A stretch of DNA of 64,000 nt. Origin: Sagittula sp. P11. GTDB lineage: Bacteria; Pseudomonadota; Alphaproteobacteria; Rhodobacterales; Rhodobacteraceae. This document shows positions 39,564 to 47,163 of the stretch, one piece after another. Numbering within the stretch: position 1 is the first letter of the stretch; each line of letters opens with the position of its first letter. Both the position numbers and the translations under genes were made by a program. The DNA is taken from the NCBI RefSeq assembly GCF_002814095.1, contig NZ_CP021913.1:2948001-3012000 (forward strand), given 5' to 3'. Under the pieces are notes generated by a model. The model saw only the letters and a list, made by a program, of their open reading frames with translations, was not told where the DNA came from and ran no database searches.

Positions 39564-42560
39564 TCAGGACAGCGCCTCGTCGCAGCGGGCGCAGGTGGCG
39601 GGGTGGCTGTGGGTGCCCACGTCCGGCAGGATCTTCCAGCAGCGCTGGCACTTCTCGCCCTCCGCCTTGGCGAAGACCACGGCGATCTCCGGCACGTCGG
39701 TCACGCGGAAGGCGTCGTCGGGTGCCGGGGCGTCCGTCAGGGTGATGGCGGAGGTGATGCAGATGTCCTCGAAGGCGGTGGTCTTCAGCGCCTCTAGCAT
39801 CGCGACGTCGGAGACGTGCACCACCGGCGCGGCCTCGAGCGAGGCGCCGATCACCTTGTCGGTGCGCTGGATTTCCAGCGCCGCCGTCACCGCGCGGCGG
39901 GCGCGGCGCACCATCTGCCATTTCGACGCCAGCGTGGCGTCGCGCCAGTCGGCGGGCGTCTCCGGCATGTCCTGCAGGTGGATGGAGCTGTCGTCGCCAG
40001 GGAAGCGTTCCAGCCAGACTTCCTCCATCGTGAAGACGAGGATCGGGGCGAGCCAGGTCGTCAGGCGGTGGAAGAGGATGTCCATCACGGTGCGCGCGGC
40101 ACGGCGGCGGGCGGTGTCGCCGTCGCAATAAAGCGCGTCCTTGCGGATGTCGAAGTAGAAGGCCGACAGCTCGATGGTGCAGAAGTTGAAGACCTGCTGG
40201 AAGACGCCTTGGAAGTCGTACTTCGCGTAGCCTTCGCGCACGGTCTTATCCAGCTCCGCGAGGCGGTGCAGGATGTACTGTTCCAGCTCCGGCATGTCCT
40301 TCGCGTCGACGCGCTGGTCCTCGGTGAAGTGGCTGACCGCGCCCAGCAGGTAGCGCATGGTGTTGCGCAGTCGGCGGTAGCTGTCGGCCACGTTCTTGAG
40401 GATCTCGGGCCCGATGCGCAGGTCTGCGGTGTAGTCCGACTGCGCCACCCAGAGCCGCAGGATGTCGGCGCCGTACTGCTTGGTCACGTCCTCAGGCGCC
40501 ACGGTGTTGCCGAGCGACTTGGACATCTTGTTGCCCTTCTCGTCCAGCGTGAAGCCGTGGGTCAGCACGCCGCGGTAGGGCGCCCGTCCGCGCGTGCCGC
40601 AGGCCTGCAGCATCGACGAATGGAACCAGCCGCGGTGCTGGTCGGTGCCTTCGAGGTAGAGGTCGGCGAGGCCGTCCTTCGATCCGTCCTCGCGGTCGCG
40701 CAGCACGAAGGCGTGGGTCGAGCCGCTGTCGAACCACACGTCGAGCACGTCGAAGACCTGCTCGTACTCGGCGGCATTGTGGTCGTTGCCGAGGAACCGC
40801 TCCTTGGCGCCGGGCTTGTACCAGGCATCCGCGCCTTCGGCCTCGAAGGCTTCGAGGATGCGGGCGTTGACCTTCTCGTCACGCAGCAGGAAGTCCGGAT
40901 CGTCGGGCCGGGTGTCCTTGCGCACGAAGCAGGTCAGCGGCACGCCCCAGGCGCGCTGGCGCGAAAGCACCCAGTCAGGCCGCGCCTCGATCATCGAGTG
41001 CAGGCGGTTGCGCCCGGTCTGCGGCGTCCACTGCACCAGCTCGTCGATGGAGGTCAGCGCGCGGGTGCGGATCGTGGTGCCGTAGGCGTCGTTGCCGTCG
41101 CCCACCGGCTTGTCGATGGCGGCGAACCACTGCGGACGGTTGAGACGGATCACCGGCGCCTTGGAGCGCCAGGAGTGCGCGTCCGAGATCGTCAGCCGCT
41201 GGCGGGCCAGCAGGTGGTGCACCTCGATCAGCTTGTCGATGACGGCCTTGTTGGCCTTCCCGGGCTTGCCCTTCTCGTCGTAGATCCGCAGCCCGCCGAA
41301 GAACGGCAGGTCCTCGCGGAAGGAGGAGTCGTCGAGGATGTTGTAGGTCATCTCCAGCCCGTGGGCGCGGCCGATGGCGTAGTCGTCGTCGCCGTGCGAG
41401 GGCGCGGTGTGCACGAAGCCGGTCCCGGCGTCCGCCGTGACGTGTTCGCCGCGCAGAACCGGCACCGGGTAGTTCCATTCGCCGCCGCCCTGCGGCACGC
41501 CCTCGAACGGGTGGGCGCAGGTGAAGCAGTCGAGCAGCTCCGGCGGAGCATCGCGCAGGCGGGTGAACTGGTGCGGCTCCAGCCGGGCGCGGGCGAAGGT
41601 CGCCTCGGCCAGGTCGTCGGCCATGACGTATTTCTCGCCCTTCACGGCCCAGCATTCCTCGGGCGTGTCGAGCACCTCGTAGATGCCGTAGCTGATCGAA
41701 GGGTTGTAGCAGATCGCGCGGTTCTGCGGGATCGTCCAGGGCGTCGTCGTCCAGATGATGACGTAGGCGTTGGCGCAGTCGGCCGAAAGCGCCTGCACTT
41801 CCTCGGAGTACTTCTCCTCTCCGACCTGGTCGAGCAGCAGGTCGGTCAGCGCGTCGGAGCCGGAGATCCCCGCGACACGGAAGGCGACCCAGATCGCGTC
41901 GGTCTGGCGGTCGTGGTATTCCACCTCCGCCTCGGCCAGCGCGGTCTTTTCGACCGGCGACCACATCACCGGCTTGGAACCCTGGTAAACGAGGCCGTTC
42001 ATCAGGAACTTCTGGAATTCCTCGGCGATCACGCGTTCGGCGTGGAAGTCCATGGTCAGGTAGGGATCGGCCCAGTTGCCGGTCACGCCGAGCCGCTTGA
42101 ACTCTTCGCGCTGGATGTCGATCCAGCCCTCGGCGAAGCGGCGGCATTCCTGGCGGAAGTCGACGACGTTGATGGCGTCCTTGTCCTTGCCCTTGGCGCG
42201 GTACTGTTCCTCGATCTTCCACTCGATGGGCAGGCCGTGGCAGTCCCAGCCGGGGATGTAGCGCGCGTCGCGGCCCATCATCTGCTGGCTGCGGACGATG
42301 AAGTCCTTCAGCACCTTGTTCAGCGCGTGGCCGATGTGCAGGTGGCCGTTGGCGTAGGGCGGGCCGTCGTGCAGCGTAAAACTTTCGCGGCTCTCGTCCG
42401 CGGCGGCCTTGGCCCGGAGCTTGCCGTAGACGTCCATCTCGGCCCAGCGGGCCAGCCAGTCGGGTTCACGCTTGGGCAGGCCCGCGCGCATCGGGAAATC
42501 GGTCTTCGGCAGCGCGAGCGTGTCTTTGTAGTCGATCGTGTCGGGGGTGTCGGCGCACAT
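39564..42560 (-). CDS. ileS: Isoleucyl-tRNA synthetase
   Basis: This 998-residue class I synthetase charges tRNA-Ile. It has the HIGH motif in YANGHLHIGHALNK, the editing CP1 domain (TGFVHTAPSHGDDDY) and KMSKS in DEKGNKMSKSLGNT. The anticodon-binding domain follows, and the C-terminal zinc finger is C-QRC...C-ARC (CQRCWKILPDVGTHSHPATC). The start ATG 42560 (MCADTPDTIDYKDTLALPKT) is preceded by AAGGACG; the ORF upstream is not coding. Length and domain order are those of the bacterial enzyme, and the terminator at 39528 ends the transcript. Confidence 0.97.
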   Translation of the reverse strand: MCADTPDTIDYKDTLALPKTDFPMRAGLPKREPDWLARWAEMDVYGKLRAKAAADESRESFTLHDGPPYANGHLHIGHALNKVLKDFIVRSQQMMGRDARYIPGWDCHGLPIEWKIEEQYRAKGKDKDAINVVDFRQECRRFAEGWIDIQREEFKRLGVTGNWADPYLTMDFHAERVIAEEFQKFLMNGLVYQGSKPVMWSPVEKTALAEAEVEYHDRQTDAIWVAFRVAGISGSDALTDLLLDQVGEEKYSEEVQALSADCANAYVIIWTTTPWTIPQNRAICYNPSISYGIYEVLDTPEECWAVKGEKYVMADDLAEATFARARLEPHQFTRLRDAPPELLDCFTCAHPFEGVPQGGGEWNYPVPVLRGEHVTADAGTGFVHTAPSHGDDDYAIGRAHGLEMTYNILDDSSFREDLPFFGGLRIYDEKGKPGKANKAVIDKLIEVHHLLARQRLTISDAHSWRSKAPVIRLNRPQWFAAIDKPVGDGNDAYGTTIRTRALTSIDELVQWTPQTGRNRLHSMIEARPDWVLSRQRAWGVPLTCFVRKDTRPDDPDFLLRDEKVNARILEAFEAEGADAWYKPGAKERFLGNDHNAAEYEQVFDVLDVWFDSGSTHAFVLRDREDGSKDGLADLYLEGTDQHRGWFHSSMLQACGTRGRAPYRGVLTHGFTLDEKGNKMSKSLGNTVAPEDVTKQYGADILRLWVAQSDYTADLRIGPEILKNVADSYRRLRNTMRYLLGAVSHFTEDQRVDAKDMPELEQYILHRLAELDKTVREGYAKYDFQGVFQQVFNFCTIELSAFYFDIRKDALYCDGDTARRRAARTVMDILFHRLTTWLAPILVFTMEEVWLERFPGDDSSIHLQDMPETPADWRDATLASKWQMVRRARRAVTAALEIQRTDKVIGASLEAAPVVHVSDVAMLEALKTTAFEDICITSAITLTDAPAPDDAFRVTDVPEIAVVFAKAEGEKCQRCWKILPDVGTHSHPATCARCDEALS

Positions 42561-42888
42561 GGGGGCGTCCTTCGGGTCGGAATGCGGGTATCGGGGGTGC
42601 GGCGGCGCGGTCAGCCCATGCGCCTTGTCCCGGCGTCTCTCTTCAGAGCGCCGGGCAGCTAATTCGAATGATGAAAGCACAGGTCATCATGCGCGCCTTA
42701 TAGGACGCGGCGCCGGAGGGGTCCAGCGCTGTCGTGCCGCCCGCGCCCGCGTTGTCCTGCCCCCGCGGCTGGGCCGTTCCGGCCCCCGTGCCCGTGCGGT
42801 CATGACCCTGTGCCGCAGTGACCTTCTGTCCTGCCCGGGTCTATGCTGCGCCCGCAAGATCGAGGCGTCCGGCAGAGGGGTTGCGGAC
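42561..42888. promoter_or_regulatory. ileS / haemoglobin divergent intergenic region
   Basis: These 328 bases hold no credible gene. A dyad ATGATGA (42668-42674) / TCATCAT (42684-42690) with a nine-base centre lies upstream of ileS and may be a regulatory site; the promoter for ileS should be nearby. No T-box or leader peptide was recognised. Confidence 0.4.
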
Positions 42889-43293
42889 ATGGCGGTACAG
42901 GCGAAATTCCCGGTGACGCGCGCGGATATCGAGCGCGTCGTGGCGGCCTTCTACGCGCGCGTCCGCGTGCATCCGGGGCTGGGGCCGGTCTTTGCCGTGC
43001 ATGTGGAGGACTGGCCGTCGCACGAGGCGCGGGTGGCCGACTTCTGGGCCAACGCGATCCTTGGCGAGCGGCGCTACGACGGCAACCCGGTGCGGGTGCA
43101 CCAAGAGGCGGGCAATGTCCGGCCCGGCATGTTCGAGACGTGGCTCGCGCTTTTCGATCAGGTGCTGCAGGCGGAACTGACGCCGGAGCAGGCGATGGCG
43201 TGGTCGGCGCTGGCGCATCGGATCGGCGGCAGCCTGCGGGCCGGCGTGGTCGAGAAGATGCGCGGCCCCGGCGGCGTGCCGATTCTCCGCTAG
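42889..43293 (+). CDS. Truncated haemoglobin, group III
   Basis: This 134-residue protein with the 2-on-2 globin pattern of group III truncated haemoglobins shows ADIERVVAAFYARVRVHPGL, then WPSHEARVADFWANAILGER. The probable proximal heme His lies in PVRVHQEAGNVRPGMFETWL, and LFDQVLQAELTPEQAMAWS follows. Such proteins bind O2 or NO and may aid respiration or NO detoxification. The start ATG 42889 (AGAGGGG upstream) was chosen because the family begins about here; the ORF runs much further upstream without coding signs. It stands alone. Confidence 0.8.
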   Translation: MAVQAKFPVTRADIERVVAAFYARVRVHPGLGPVFAVHVEDWPSHEARVADFWANAILGERRYDGNPVRVHQEAGNVRPGMFETWLALFDQVLQAELTPEQAMAWSALAHRIGGSLRAGVVEKMRGPGGVPILR

Positions 43294-43544
43294 GTCGGTT
43301 CCCGCCGCACGCCTGAGGTCGGCGGAAGCTGGCCAATCCCCCGGAAACGCGGAAGAAATCCGCCTGCCGCGCTGCGCGCCGGTTTGGTGCGCGCCGTTTC
43401 GGCGGGAACCGGCTTGGCCCGGCATGCGGTTTTGGCAGGCGCAGGCCGATGCCCGGGAGGGGGCATTGAGACACGGCCAAATACCCCCATCCTATTGTCG
43501 TGCCCGGTACGCAAACCCGGGACCAACCCAAGAGGAGATGGGCC

Positions 43545-43916
43545 ATGACGTATGAGGCCGAAGACCCGTATCTGAAAATGCACCGTGACCGCACCGAGAC
43601 CTATGGCCGGGACGATCCCGCGCTGGTCCAGACCCGCCGCAAGGGCGTCTGGTCCATCGCCGGGCTGGTGGCCGGTGTCGTCTTGGTGATCGCCGTGGCA
43701 CTGACCGTGTTCCTCGGGCCGTCCGCGACCACCACCCCGGTGGATCCGGCGGCACAGGAAACGGCGGTTCCGGTCGATCCCGACTCGGGCGCTCCGGCGG
43801 CAGATGCCCCGGCGGCTTCCGAGATGACCGCCGATCCGTCCAGCGAAGCCGCGCCGGTTGCTCCCGCCGCGCCCGAGGCTTCGGACGGTGGCGCCACCAC
43901 CACTCCGCTTCAGTAA
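43545..43916 (+). CDS. Single-pass membrane protein with Pro/Ala-rich tail
   Basis: This 123-residue protein has a charged cytoplasmic N-terminus (MTYEAEDPYLKMHRDRTETY) and one membrane segment (WSIAGLVAGVVLVIAVALTV). A Pro/Ala/Thr-rich disordered tail follows. AGGAGATGGGCC precedes ATG 43545. No catalytic motif is present; it could be a small envelope scaffold. A perfect terminator lies after it, so it is probably a single-gene unit. Confidence 0.7.
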   Translation: MTYEAEDPYLKMHRDRTETYGRDDPALVQTRRKGVWSIAGLVAGVVLVIAVALTVFLGPSATTTPVDPAAQETAVPVDPDSGAPAADAPAASEMTADPSSEAAPVAPAAPEASDGGATTTPLQ

Positions 43917-43938
43917 TCCCCCGACTGAGGTGCGGAGA

Positions 43939-43971
43939 GGCCGGGACCCTGCGATGGGTCCCGGCCTTTTT
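43939..43971 (+). terminator. Strong rho-independent terminator
   Basis: GGCCGGGACCC (43939-43949), six-base loop, GGGTCCCGGCC (43956-43966), then TTTTT. The stem is perfect. It follows the small membrane protein gene and faces the convergent DUF2269 gene. Confidence 0.92.
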
Positions 43972-44003
43972 CATGTGCGACAGGGGCGGTTCGAAACGTC
44001 AGG

Positions 44004-44480
44004 TCAGAACGTCAGGGCCGGGCGGGTGAGCATCAGCCACAGGATCGCCGCCACCGCGAAGAACGCCGGGAAACCGCAGGCGAACCAGATGCGGAACAGC
44101 CGGAAGTAGCGGTCAGGCAGCGGTGTGCCCTCGGACACGGCCACGCGCGCGAGGTCGCGCAGCCTGATCTGTATCCAGACCACCGGCAGCCAGAACACGC
44201 CCGTCAGCACGTAAAGCGCGATGGAGAGGAGGAGCCAGCCCTCCGTCAGGCTCCAGCCGATTTCCCGTGCCAGCAGGACGCCGGTGACCGGCTGGGCGAC
44301 CACCGCGGTCAGCGTGAAGAGGGTGTCGGCCAGCACCACGGTCCCGGCGACATGGGCGATGGCCCGCGCGTCCCGCGACAGATGCGCCATCAGCATGAAG
44401 AAGGCGATGCCCGCGCCGGTGCCGAGAAGCACGGTGGCGCCGACGACATGCATCCAGCGCAGGATCTCGGCGTAGGCCAT
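44004..44480 (-). CDS. DUF2269 family membrane protein
   Basis: This 158-residue protein has four membrane segments and the DUF2269 pattern. It shows YAEILRWMHVVGATVLLGTG, AVVAQPVTGVLLAREIGWSL and WLPVVWIQIRLRDLARVA. Conserved His11 and Gly/Thr residues may bind heme, as in cytochrome-like relatives, but this is unproven. Start ATG 44480 overlaps the SDR-DoxX stop by one base, so the two form an operon. Confidence 0.85.
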   Translation of the reverse strand: MAYAEILRWMHVVGATVLLGTGAGIAFFMLMAHLSRDARAIAHVAGTVVLADTLFTLTAVVAQPVTGVLLAREIGWSLTEGWLLLSIALYVLTGVFWLPVVWIQIRLRDLARVAVSEGTPLPDRYFRLFRIWFACGFPAFFAVAAILWLMLTRPALTF

Positions 44481-45799
44481 CAGCGCGTCTCCAGCAGCGC
44501 GGGCGTGACGGCGGCGAGCATCATGGCGGGCAGCACCTTGACCAGCGGCCCCAGCGGATCGGCCCACATGCCGGGGGTGAAGAGGGTGGCGGAGGAGAGG
44601 TAGACGAGCGACACGCCGATCATGGCAAGGCATACGCGGGCAGCGATGGGGCGATAGAGGACCGCGAGGCCAAGCGCCACGTCCACCACGGCCCAGAAGG
44701 CGACGGAGGTTGATGCGAGGCTCTGGGGCCAGCCGATGCGCGTCAGGTGTTCGGCGGCGGGGCCGATCTGCCAGAGCCCGATCAGCCCGGACAGCAGCCA
44801 GAAGAGCGACAGCGTGGCCACGGCCGGCGGCATCAGGAGCGCGGCACGGGCCTGCAGCCGGTGTTCGGGGCCGAGGCGGGCCTTCGTCAGCGTGTCCTGC
44901 AGGGGCGCAAGGGTCTGGCCGGTTTGCCCCTGCCACGGGCGCGGGTCGCCGGTCACCCCGTCGGCCAGCACGTCGATGGCGGTCGACCGGAGCGGGCTGC
45001 GCCAGCCTGCATGTGCAAGCGCGTCGGCGATGCGGGCGGTGGGTTTGAGCGTCCCGTGGGGCAGGGTGAGTGTGGCGCGCGCCTGCGCGAAGCCGAGGGC
45101 GTGGCGATGCGCTGCGATGACCTCTGCCAGGCTGTGGGTCTGCGCCTCGACGAGGTCGAAGGTGTGGCCCGCGGGCAGGTCGCCTGTGGCGGCGATTGCG
45201 ACCGCCTCTGCCAGATCGGCCAGCGATACGGTCTGGATCGGCGTGTCGGGCAGGGCCTGCGGCTGGACCAGCGGCACGGCGGCCAGCATCCTGAGAAGCA
45301 TCGTGCCGCCATAGGCGCTTTGCCCGATCACGAGGCCGGAGCGCAGGATCACGGCGTCCGCGCCGGAGGCCAGGAGCGCCGCATCTCCCCGCGCCTTGGA
45401 CGCGAAGAAGACGGTGGGGTGGTCGGGCTGCACGCCTGCGGCAGAGACCTGCACGATCCGGACGCCCCTTCCCGCGGCGGCCTTGCCCAGTGCTGCGACG
45501 GCGTGGTGATGCAGCGTTTCGAGGTCGTCGCCCGGGCCGTCCTGCAAGGCGCCCGCGCAGTTCACCACGACCTCGACCCCGTCGAGCAGCACGGCCCAGC
45601 CGGAGGCCTCCATCCGCGAGAGGTCTGCCTTGCGGAAGGGCAGCATCGGCAGGGCCTGCGCGGCGCTGGCGGCCGACCGGCCGGAGGCGATGACGCGATG
45701 GCCACGGGCGTGAAGGGTGCGGCAGACCTCCGTCCCGATCAGGCCGTAGGCGCCGAGGATCAGGATGGTCTTGGGGGCCGTGGCAGGGGTGTGGGTCAT
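44480..45799 (-). CDS. NAD(P)-binding SDR fused to DoxX-like membrane domain
   Basis: This 439-residue fusion has an N-terminal atypical SDR/NmrA-like Rossmann domain with ILILGAYGLIGTEVCRTLHA (about 12-31), VVVNCAGALQDGPGDDLETL and TVFFASKARGDAALL. The C-terminal about 140 residues form four membrane segments of DoxX type (LFWLLSGLIGLWQIGPAAEH, DVALGLAVLYRPIAA). Such SDR-DoxX fusions are common in proteobacteria; the substrate is unknown. The start ATG 45799 follows a long non-coding ORF extension. It is coupled to the DUF2269 gene. Confidence 0.82.
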   Translation of the reverse strand: MTHTPATAPKTILILGAYGLIGTEVCRTLHARGHRVIASGRSAASAAQALPMLPFRKADLSRMEASGWAVLLDGVEVVVNCAGALQDGPGDDLETLHHHAVAALGKAAAGRGVRIVQVSAAGVQPDHPTVFFASKARGDAALLASGADAVILRSGLVIGQSAYGGTMLLRMLAAVPLVQPQALPDTPIQTVSLADLAEAVAIAATGDLPAGHTFDLVEAQTHSLAEVIAAHRHALGFAQARATLTLPHGTLKPTARIADALAHAGWRSPLRSTAIDVLADGVTGDPRPWQGQTGQTLAPLQDTLTKARLGPEHRLQARAALLMPPAVATLSLFWLLSGLIGLWQIGPAAEHLTRIGWPQSLASTSVAFWAVVDVALGLAVLYRPIAARVCLAMIGVSLVYLSSATLFTPGMWADPLGPLVKVLPAMMLAAVTPALLETR

Positions 45800-45861
45800 G
45801 CCGTTTCTTTCACCCGGCGCGGCGTTGGTGTCCAGAGCGGCGGCCCCGGCCGGAAGGGCGG

Positions 45862-46230
45862 TCAGGCGGCGTAGCCGGAGCGGGGAGGCGCCGTGTCGGG
45901 CAGGGCGCGGCCGTCGCGGGCCAGCGCGGTCCAGGGGATCTGCGCCGGGGTCAGGCGCGACGGGCGGCGGGGCCGCAGCCGCAGCGCCACGGCGGCCAAG
46001 CTCAGCGCCGCCCATGTCACGGGCAGAAGCGCGACGATCCCGGGGGTGAAGGCCCAGACGGCGGGCAGGAAGAGCACGGCGGCGACGGCGTTGGCGCCGA
46101 AGTAGGCCGCGCAGGCCCGGGCCTCGGGCCGGAGGGCGCAGGCGGCATGGGCGGTGAAGAGGATGAGCATGCCAAGCGCGCCAAGCAGATGCACAACGGT
46201 CGTCTGTGAGGCAATGAAAGCTTCGGTCAT
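45862..46230 (-). CDS. Small multi-pass membrane protein of unknown function
   Basis: This 122-residue protein has three to four hydrophobic segments (TTVVHLLGALGMLILFTAHA, FGANAVAAVLFLPAVWAFTP, LLPVTWAALSLAAVALRL) and a basic Pro-rich C-terminal tail. Its start ATG 46230 is before MTEAFIASQ. It precedes the SDR-DoxX and DUF2269 genes on the same strand, 62 bases away. It may be part of that membrane operon. No family is recognised. Confidence 0.65.
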   Translation of the reverse strand: MTEAFIASQTTVVHLLGALGMLILFTAHAACALRPEARACAAYFGANAVAAVLFLPAVWAFTPGIVALLPVTWAALSLAAVALRLRPRRPSRLTPAQIPWTALARDGRALPDTAPPRSGYAA

Positions 46231-46379
46231 CCGGAAATCCTTCGGATCGGCTGGGCGCTGGAAAATGGCTTGTGCGGAGTATCGCGGCGGGGGACCGCTG
46301 CGGGTAGTGGGGTATACCGGACTGAAAACGCCGAGTCGGGTCAAGACAGAGCTGCGCCCGCCTTCGCCGGGGCGGCGTG

Positions 46380-47102
46380 TCAGCCGAAGAGCGTGCCCAC
46401 GAAATAGGCCAGCGCCGCCGCCGTGCCGCCGATCAGCAGCGTTTCCGTGCCGGAGCGCCACCACGGCGCCAGCGACCAGCGGCTTTTCAGCGTGCCGATC
46501 CCGAAGAAGGCGGCGAGGGTCATGATGGCGGAGGTCGCGAAGGGTTCCGACACCGGCAGCAGGAAGGGCAGGAGCGGCACCATCCCCGCCACGAGGAAGG
46601 CGGCGAAGGTCACCAGCGCGGCCCGCATCGGGTGCGGATCGGCGGAGCCCAGCCCGTAGACGCCGTCGAGGATCATGGAGATCCAGCTTTGCCGGTTGAG
46701 GGCGATCTGGCGGGTGGCGGCTTCGAGCGTCTCGCCCGACAGGCCCTTCTGCGCGAGGATTGCGCGCAGCTCGCGCCGCTCGTGGTCGGGATCGGCGCGG
46801 ATCAGTTCCTCCTCGAGGCGGCGGATGCGCTGGATGTTGTCCAGCTCGGCCTTGGTGGCCATGTAGTTGCCCGCCGCCATGGAAAAACCGTCGGCCAGCA
46901 CGTTGGCAAAGCCGAGCGCGAGGATGATGAAGGTCGACAGCCCCGCGCCCTGCACGCCCGCGACGATGGCGAAGGTGGTCACCGCGCCGTCGATCGCGCC
47001 GTAGACGAGGTCGCGCAGGTCGCCGCGGCCCGGCGGATCGGCCAGCCGCGCGGCGATCTGGGCGTCGGTTTCGGGGTCCTTGGCGCGGGTCAGGTCTGGC
47101 AT
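46380..47102 (-). CDS. VIT1/CCC1-family transporter
   Basis: This 240-residue membrane protein has the CCC1/VIT1 pattern. It shows LVYGAIDGAVTTFAIVAGVQ (TM1 with Asp), LGFANVLADGFSMAAGNYMA (TM2 with the Met-rich Asn/Gly motif), and a cytoplasmic Glu-rich helix ELIRADPDHERRELRAILAQ likely to bind metal. Three more segments follow. Homologues move Fe2+ or Mn2+ out of the cytoplasm. It is a single gene, divergent from none; DUF2339 lies 61 bases upstream on the same strand. Confidence 0.88.
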   Translation of the reverse strand: MPDLTRAKDPETDAQIAARLADPPGRGDLRDLVYGAIDGAVTTFAIVAGVQGAGLSTFIILALGFANVLADGFSMAAGNYMATKAELDNIQRIRRLEEELIRADPDHERRELRAILAQKGLSGETLEAATRQIALNRQSWISMILDGVYGLGSADPHPMRAALVTFAAFLVAGMVPLLPFLLPVSEPFATSAIMTLAAFFGIGTLKSRWSLAPWWRSGTETLLIGGTAAALAYFVGTLFG

Positions 47103-47163
47103 GGCGGGCGTCCGTTGCGGGCTGGCGTGCGCCTGCGGTTAGACCTGCTCGGACGCCCCGTGG